Below, in pieces: positions 57,031 to 64,000 of a stretch of DNA of 64,000 nt. The stretch spans positions 1,523,678-1,587,677 of the forward strand of contig MNCI01037953.1 of assembly GCA_015680685.1 (NCBI GenBank), written 5' to 3'. Made by a program: the position numbers and the translations under genes. How positions within the stretch are numbered: the first letter of the stretch is position 1; each line of letters begins with the position of its first letter. A model generated the notes under the pieces. That model made no database searches, was not told the origin of the DNA, and saw only the letters and a list, made by a program, of their open reading frames with translations. This DNA comes from Gnetum montanum (taxonomy: Eukaryota; Streptophyta; Gnetopsida; Gnetales; Gnetaceae).

Positions 57031-57989
57031 AATCAATGAGGGTCTACGAGGATCCTCTCAATGCAAGTAGTGTACGGTACACCATCAATGCTATTAGTAC
57101 TGATGACTCGGAATCGACGTAGAAGCCATTCATGGTTCATGTGCCCTCTGGTGACGCTAGGGCCTCCTCGTCCTAAACTAGTTTGAGGACCCCTTTCATT
57201 ATCAAGGCACCACCTTGAGCACTCATAACACCCTTTGTGGTTGGGGTCCTACAGCACATTGCAGCAACAATAACCCAATCATCCTTTATCATAAGGATGC
57301 TACAACATGCAGACTCCCCACCTGCCAAGAGTCTGGTGGTGGGAAATGCATTAGTCCTTGCTTTCTTGAGACCCCATCCTAGAAGTGACGCTAACAGGCA
57401 ATTGAGATGGCAACCTGGGAGGCCCAATGAGTGCCTCGCCAATCAAATGCTTAGGTAGAACTGAGAGTAAAGGGCACTAGGCCCACCAAAGTCCATCCCC
57501 TTGTCCTCTATCCCCATGGCCCAATTAACCTAGAAGGCCATCATAAGCAACCAATAATGGAGTATCGAGTCTCTAAAATAAGCAAGGCAAGCAAAGCCCA
57601 AATCTCCTCCATGAGAGATCTATCTCTTAGGTTGCATGGAGGAGATGAAGGCCAACAACAAGGTAGCAAATAGTGAAAAGGGCTTCCTTGATGCATTGGC
57701 CTAGGTCAAATAGGCCTTAAAATAAAAAAATATAACATTAAGCCTATATGACCTGATAATAACCTCCTCCACCCATCGCAAAGTATTAGTTCACATGTTG
57801 ACCTCCATTCTTGTTACAGAGGACATCCCAATGGATGAACAATTCGTCCACACTGTGATGCTACCCCCTACCCCATAGGAGTCGAGTTCAACACCCTTGG
57901 TGTTTCACGATGAGGCAATCAAGGTGGACCCTAAGAAGGATCAAGTCATTACTATGCCAATGTTTATCATAATCCATGTGAGATAGTGT

Positions 57990-58330
57990 AGAATCTATAG
58001 GGTGCATATTGATGATGGGGCAGCAACCAATGTCATCCTGTACATAATCATTGACAAGCTAGGTCTTGCCTACCAAATCAAACCAACAAGGACAACATGC
58101 CTGAAATCTTTTAATGGTTCATGCATTGTTGTAAGGGGGATAGCCATGATAGCCTTCGTGGTAGGGGAATAATTCCCCACTATAGTAGAATTCATTGTCA
58201 TCGAGGAGATGCCTGGATTTAACTTAACCCTGGGTAGGCCCTGGCTAGCCCAGCTACAGGCTGTCTCCTCCCCAATCCACTAAGAAATCCACCTTCTGTA
58301 TGAAGGTGGAGAGGTTATCATCTATGGTGA
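57990..58330 (+). pseudogene. protease relic of element D
   Basis: The plus-strand frame 58002 onward reads VHIDDGAATNVIL, the D-x-G-A active-site block of retropepsins, then a stop (TAA near 58170) and LGRPWLAQLQ (58230-58259), the conserved flap/C-terminal GRPWL block. Both are in one frame. The downstream frame 58476-58700 continues into a region seen in some gypsy elements before the RT linker (NPHQIRKQLCDQGI). The enzyme is dead. Confidence 0.8.
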
Positions 58331-58720
58331 CAATGCAACCCCTCTAACCATTAGTAACATTGACACTAAACAAGGATCAGAGGTGGAGTTTTCTAATGAT
58401 GTGCCTTCTGTGTAGGACAAAGGTGAAGCGTGTGAGACAGACCAACTTGAGGAACCAACGAGAGCCACCAACCTCTTGGAGGATGCTTTGTGGGTAGAAT
58501 TTTCCTTCAACATAGTTGACGAAGATCAAGGCAAGTACTGCATTGTATCGTTCAAGCCCTACACGCCCCTTAACCCACATCAGATTAGGAAGCAACTATG
58601 TGACCAAGGCATCCCCTTAGTCCAAAATGCGTTAGGTGCCTATCTGCCTCCACTTCTACATACTTTGTTTGTTTGCATTTTGTTGGCATTTTACATTTAG
58701 CTTAGTTGTTTGCATTTTTG

Positions 58721-59349
58721 CATTATTTGCCTCATTACACATTTATTTCTTTTGTTTGTGCAGTTTGGCTTAGTTTACAATTTTGCTTGCTTAAGTTTAA
58801 AATACATAAAAATTGTAAAATTCAAAATTACCAAAAAAATACCATGGCCTGAAAAAGCCTTAAACTATCGCATAGCCCACCATGTCCTAAAACTGGCAAT
58901 CTCCCTTACATCGCATGGCATGGGATGGCCTAAAACTACTAGCACAACCTGCCATGACCCTAAATTGGCATCACGTGATCCACCACGGCCTAAAGTTGGC
59001 AGCTTTTTTCCTTTTATTGCATGGCCCAAAATGGCTTTAAACTATCACTAGGGCCTGAAATGGCCTAAAACTATCAACACGCTATCTACATGTAGCCTGA
59101 TATGGCCAAAAACTAGTAATCACTATAACCTAGTCACATCAATTCATCTTATCATCAAACATAGTAAATAAATGCAAAAAGTCTACTCATCATAAACTCC
59201 ATATAGTAAAATGTCCATTACATCTCATATCAATAATAATACATAGCATGATTATCTGCATCATATGGCAAAAATACACAAAAATGCAACCAAAAAAAAG
59301 AAAAAAGAAAAGAAAAGAAGAAATGCCCAACAACATGGCTACATTAGGA
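58721..59349. other. interrupting sequence with repeated GGCCTAAAACTGGCA-like motif
   Basis: T- and A-rich, with GCATTTTGTTGGCATTTTACA-type runs at the start and several near-copies of TGGCCTAAAACTGGCA at 58850-59100. A similar run of GCATTTTGG/TTTGCATGTTT occurs at 61860-61990, so the piece between may be one inserted unit. No gene is supported. Confidence 0.5.
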
Positions 59350-60975
59350 TGTGCTCAACTAGAGGTACTAGGTGGGGGTGAAGGTCTTTCTTCATCCACC
59401 ATGCCATTAGTGCTTGCAGCATCACCTGATGCTTATAAATAAGAACAACAACAAAACAAAAAACCTATAAGCAAGTTTACAATATACAAACTAACACAAG
59501 AAAAAGCACAAAAGCAACCAAAAAACTAACCTAAGAGGGTCCCGCATTGATCATATCTGGAGGCAAACTATCAAGGCTCTCCTCCAAACATTAGAGGATC
59601 TCAAACTCAGATAGCCATGTCTAGTCCTCCTGGCCAAAGTTAACTTCTACAAGGGTCTTGCCTTTGTCCACGGAGGTCCATGTAGGTGGCTTCATGGAAA
59701 ATGTGGTAGATGAAGCCTCTCTTGAGGGTATGACAATCTCCCTCTCCAGGGAACCACTAACCATTGTACGATGAGTGAATATCTCAAAGGCTAATCTCCT
59801 ACTAATCGCCTCAACAAACATCTCAAGGTAGCAATGATCGACAGACTCTTTCTTGAGTTACTGAAGATATGCATCTCACTTGTGCTTATAGTGGTGTTTG
59901 TGGTTCTTTTGCATATGCCCCCACTTGCACACCTTAGCACTAAAATTCTTCCAATCCTAATTTTTCTAGGCAAGTAGATCCATTTGTAACCACTGCTCAA
60001 TGATCTCTCAAGTGGCCTCGTTCTTGCCTCGAATGGTTGACTAGTACCTAGCATAGTTGATCTTTGTAGTTTGCTAGGTACTATCTCCCCGTGATCGAGC
60101 TACCAAAAAGTTAGATCAGGACTAAAGGTCCTCAATCTTCATATCTTGGTTCGTCACTCTCTCTTGAAGTTCATGCACACATTTCCACAGGTGCTCATTC
60201 GAGCACTTGTAGACCGATAATGATTTTATGTAGGAAAGTGTGCACTTGCTGACTACTTCATACACCTGGTGATGCACTTGCTTCACTTTAGAAGGGTACT
60301 TAGGGATGACATCTATTTTTGCCACCTAGTTCAGATCCCAGCGAAGCTTAGAACTTATTGTTATGTAATAAGCAAATCAACATTAGCCACAGACTAAGCA
60401 TTAAATTAGTAAAGCAACAAAAGTAAAACAACAACATGCATACTGAGCTTGGGCTGCTACAGGTGATCAACCATGTTCTCTACGATGCTTTTCATAGAAG
60501 CAAACGTGTCCAACATTTCTACCCATGGCTTCATGCAATAGGTAGGCACAGATGGTGGATCACTAGCAAATACATCTGAGGCTACACCATAACTCACTTA
60601 GCAACAACTAAATATCCAATGATGCAAAAGCAAAAGAGCAACAATAGATGGTAATTTAAGGCACTTACGTAGCAAGCCCTTAAGTGTGAGTGTAGGAGGA
60701 TCTCTCAGTTGCATGCCATCGAAGAGGCTAGCAAAATCACCCTCATTAGGGTGGAACAACCCCTCTACCTCAAACTACTAAAGGGCCTCTATAGCCTCAT
60801 ATAGCTCCTCCTTATGTGCTTCCTCCTCATTAGCTTGAGGAGAGGCCAGCTCTACTACTATCTCTGCTACTACTTCGGTAGCCCTCTCACCTAATTTGCA
60901 AGCATAACATTTTAGCATTAAGATAGCATAATGAAAAACATAAAAATATAATCATAAAAAATATTTAAAAAATGC

Positions 60976-61010
<35 letters not shown>

Positions 61011-61850
61011 AACCTATAACATCTATGCATAAGCTTGGGATCTTAAGATGGATCTTTTTGACGCCTGCTTGTCCAACTGTAGGAGCAACCTCCTCTATCA
61101 AGTGTGGCCTCTTAATCTTCACCTTGGATTGCCCCACTTTTTCTGTGATATAGCAATTAGCCTTGTTCACCTTCCCAATAACAACTAGGGAACACTCAAT
61201 TGTGTGTCATGGGAATAATGTGACTGCCCTAGGTGGCCTTTGGTTATCATTGAGTATGACTCATCAATCCCTTTTGGGGGTCTTGCGAGCAAGTGGTTGT
61301 GAACATATGCTTTACCTAAGGCTTAGACAATTGCTCATAGTCCTACACTACCCATCGCCTTATATCTTGAACCACTAGGAGCTCTACGAACCTTCGTAGA
61401 TATGCTACAAAGAATGTGAAGTGTACGTGGGACCTTGCTTGAAGGTTGTAGCGTAGCTTAGTGATCTCTGCATGTAGGCTGGTGGTGATGTAGAAGGCTT
61501 AATTGAACCTCATGCCCTCTTGTAGCACCTCCTTCATCACCCGTGCCTACTCAACCCCAAGGATTTTTCCTTGGGAGAGTAACTTTGGGAAGGTGTAAGC
61601 ATGAAAGAGAGGGTAGAGCTCCCAGACCTCAAACACATGCACATCTTTAATCAGGATGCCTTTGTGAGATTGAGTGGCCTCCAACTAGCCCTTAATCTCT
61701 CCTCTACGGTCCACCTCCCTATTGCCCTTGTCAACAACCAACAGGCCATTAGAGGGGAGGCTAAAGAGGTTAGTAAAGAAGGCCCACTAGGCCCTGCAGG
61801 TATAGGATGTCAATATATATATTTGATGTGCATGGTACTCATTGGGGTAT
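59350..61850 (-). pseudogene. multi-exon-like coding relic of unknown family
   Basis: Minus-strand pieces with coding texture lie one after another: about 61850-61160 (RSHVHFTFFVAYLRRFVELL), 61180-61020 (VNKANCYITEKVGQSKVKIK), 60590-60450 (EMLDTFASMKSIVENMVDHL), 60122-60325 (MAKIDVIPKYPSKVKQVHHQ, then coiled-coil-like), 59530-60054 (KVCKWGHMQKNHKHHYKHK, then MFVEAISRRLAFE) and a last piece ending PSPPPSTSS near 59365. Between several are intron-like junctions (for example donor CGTAAGT near 60668 and acceptor TATAAGCATCAG near 59433). Stops occur inside the pieces. I recognise no family; an accessory ORF of a retroelement or a decayed transposase are the most plausible ideas. It lies antisense to the surrounding element D. 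Confidence 0.45.
60976..61008. repeat. (AT)n microsatellite
   Basis: A run of ATAT repeats with one C-containing interruption (TACATATATA) about 33 bp long. Confidence 0.9.
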
Positions 61851-61859
61851 AGCACATTT

Positions 61860-63663
61860 TGGCATGGCATTAGCATTTTGGTGTCACATGTTTGCATGTT
61901 TAGCATTACAGTTTGCATGTTTTGGCAATTTTGCATTAGTAGTTTGCATTTCATAAGTTAGCATTTTACACAAAATTTTCAAAATTTTTCTAACTCTAGG
62001 TTACCCATTCAGGGAGTATAGTTTAGAAAAATGTAAGTTTTTCTAACTTTGGAACCCCTAGCTATAGTTTGGACAATTGCAGAGCATAGTCCTATATTCT
62101 AGAAAAATCCTAATTGTTGAATACACTCCCCAAACAACGTAGTCTAAAGAAAAAAAAGGAAAATAAAAAGTGTAGAAAATGTGCCCTTAGCACCATGCAT
62201 CCCCTCGACACTAGAAACTATGTTGCCATAACAGTAATTACCAAAAAATTGTAACAAAAAATTTTTCCTGTGGGGGTAAACTCCCTGCTGCAACCCTACC
62301 TTGCAGTGGGCCACTCATGGCCACTGCTAATGCTTGCATCCTTGCCCCATGCATACCAAGAAGTTTCCATAAAATAAAATAAAAATGACAGTTCCCTGCC
62401 ACATCCTTGGCCCTACGATGGTTGTTTGTGGTTGCCACCAACGCTTGCAATCCCTACCTTGCATATAATTTTTTAACAGTGAAAATGGCAGAGACTCTCT
62501 ACCATGTTCACAACCTTGTGGGTAGTAGCTCTTAGTTGTTCCCACCAAGCCCTTGCCCCTATCCTATACACTAGTCAAATTTTGGAAATAATTTTTTTTC
62601 TTACATAGAGCCCCACGTGTAGCTAGCCTTGCTTGGCTCTGTGTCGAGCCTTAAATCCCCTACCCTGCACGATGAAAGTAGAAAACAAAAATTTTCTACT
62701 GAACCCTATGCACAAGGTCGATTGTCCCTAGTCACCGTAGCCAAACCACTTTGCCCTCGCCTCTCAAAAAATTCATTGTAGAAAACCCATGCACATCATC
62801 ATCAAACCCCAGTAAAAAACCCCTCTCCCTGCCCAACGCACATGCTTCTCATGGTCGTGCGGTGACCAAAAAAACCATGGTGGTAGTGGCCCTTACCATG
62901 GTAGGGTGCCACTAAAACTAAGTCCCAAATCTTTGAAACAACAACCAAAGTAAAGTAAAGGCAAGATACAACCAAAATGGGGTACCTGGTGGACGGTGGT
63001 TCCCTCCGTTCCTCCATGCATGCTTGTAGTAGACATCCTAGTGCTTGTTCTTCCTCATTAATGTTGGTTAATCTGGGGTGCTAGCATCCACTTTGGTCTG
63101 ACATTTTGGTGACTACACTCTTCTGACTATGCTATGCTCTGGAAAGTTTGTGTTTTCAACTTTGACAATGATAGGCTTACCTAAGGTGAAAATGAGCTTT
63201 TATACCCCTAGGACCACTTAATGTTTCACCAACCCCAGGACTACACTTGATAGTGCAGAGTGTAGTTGGGTGGGAGCATAGTCACTAGACTTAGAAATTT
63301 TTTTTTGATTTTTCTGGTGGCCCCAAACTTAGAAAAATTTTAAATTTTTCTCGCTTCCTAGTGAGTGCCCAGGCCAATTTCACTTTTCTGGTGCACCAAA
63401 CCTTGCTCATCTAGTGCATGTTATGGTCCACTAAGATCTCAAATTGGCACTCTATGGTCTACTAAGACCTTGAACTAGCACCCCATACCTTGTTGAGGCC
63501 TAAACCAGCCTGTGCATACTTGCTTTTTAACATTGCATCTACATACTTAGGAAAAATTTTATTGCATTATTTTCCTTGATTTTGTGCATATTGCTCTCAT
63601 TAAGGAAAGCATGGCTTGATGTTTTTTTGGTTATTTTTATAGAATTTTGACAAGATTTTTAAC
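61860..63663. other. repeat-rich region between the relics and the pol segment
   Basis: Contains GCATTTTGG/TTTGCATGTTT runs (61860-61990), CTAACTCTAGG and GCATAGTCCTA remnants of the 52640-53230 type, and low-complexity text. Short open frames (62238-62548, 62802-63017, both minus) overlap one another and carry no motif. Confidence 0.45.
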
Positions 63664-64000
63664 ATGACTACATACGAGCATCTTCATTCATCTCTAGTCC
63701 TCACTAGACCTCATGGTGATCTCACATGATGCATTGACCTAGAATGCCTAGACCTTGAGCCCATAGCCTATGATAAATACATAACATCCATAGAGGCACC
63801 ACTAGACTAGCCAAACCATCTAGCTAAGGCTCTAGATCTAGAGGTAGGTGACATCACTAAGGATCCTCTTGTTGAAATCCTTGTAGCAACACCTAGCGGT
63901 GAGGCGAAGGCATTGAAACTTAGTTCCTTGCTAAGGCCTCAACATGCCCAAAGCATTGCAAAAGTACTTAACAATAACATCCAGGTATTTACATGATCTT
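63664..64000 (+). pseudogene. Ty3/gypsy pol segment upstream of RT (element D, partial)
   Basis: From ATG 63664 the frame reads MTTYEHLHSSLVLTRPHGDL, stop, then LVEILVATPSGEAKALK and LSSLLRPQHAQSIAKVL, ending NNNIQVFT, then a TAG at the window edge where gypsy elements usually have Trp. This is the linker before RT in plant gypsy polyproteins. It fits element D in orientation, with about 5 kb of other sequence between; the RT itself would lie beyond the window. Confidence 0.6.

Larger units (their letters stand above)
53567..58720 (+). mobile_element. element D: decayed Ty3/gypsy element, gag-protease part
   Basis: This plus-strand element belongs to a different lineage from A-C. A likely LTR part lies about 53560-54500 (TATA-like CCTATAAATACC at 53683; the block GCATCCTTGCATTC... 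at 53567-53605 is repeated with changes at 53744-53782). A gag relic runs from 54872 and a protease relic lies about 57990-58320. I could not find its PBS or LTR borders. RT, RNase H and integrase are not within this part; a fitting linker segment reappears at 63664-64000. Confidence 0.7.

Overview
The window is nuclear DNA of a seed plant. It is AT-rich and gene-poor, and dominated by old, heavily mutated LTR retrotransposons. The only gene that looks fully functional is a minus-strand translation elongation factor 1-alpha gene (coding exons between 45078 and 46691). It has two introns in the coding region, one about 1 kb intron in the 5' leader and a compact promoter. A single housekeeping gene surrounded by tens of kilobases of decayed Ty3/gypsy elements suggests a large genome such as a conifer. 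That is an inference; no single feature proves it.

Layout: (1) 1-7080 is AT-rich DNA with a relic of an Ulp1/C48-type cysteine protease gene (2781-3536, +) and a coiled-coil relic before it. (2) 7476-18027 is element A, a minus-strand Ty3/gypsy element with two LTRs, a primer binding site (PBS) and gag, protease, RT, RNase H and integrase remains; its outer 3' LTR end is lost. (3) 18028-22203 holds degenerate satellite-like sequence and an unassigned minus-strand coding relic. (4) 22209-35285 is element B, a sibling of A that keeps both LTR ends and a perfect 5-bp target duplication (ATGAC). It also carries an extra ~2.8 kb ORF relic between integrase and the 3' LTR, which A lacks. (5) 35291-38530 is mostly featureless. 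(6) 38530-41720 is a decayed Mutator-like/SWIM transposase gene (-). (7) 42000-43920 is a degenerate ~130-bp tandem array downstream of the EF1-alpha gene. (8) 44850-47970 is the EF1-alpha transcription unit and promoter. (9) 48908-52637 is a cluster of same-family pieces: an LTR fragment containing a SINE with its own target duplication, then a + strand element C (LTR, PBS, gag). (10) 52640-64000 contains imperfect palindromic repeats, a second kind of gypsy element (D, +; gag with a CxxxH...GH finger and protease), an intervening multi-exon-like relic on the minus strand, and a polyprotein linker segment that runs off the end of the window.

Elements A, B, C and the LTR fragment form one family. 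They share the LTR ends TGATGAG...CTCATCA, a tRNA-Asp-type PBS at varying stages of C-to-T/G-to-A decay, a gag with a poly-Ser/His-Asp-rich tract, and a compact C-x2-C-x3-H-x4-C knuckle. The most interesting signal is the extra ORF: it starts with a basic MAPKRKK-type N-terminus, resembles the Athila-type accessory protein, ends in long coiled coils, and has a TATA-like motif upstream inside the element. It is present in B and cleanly absent in A.
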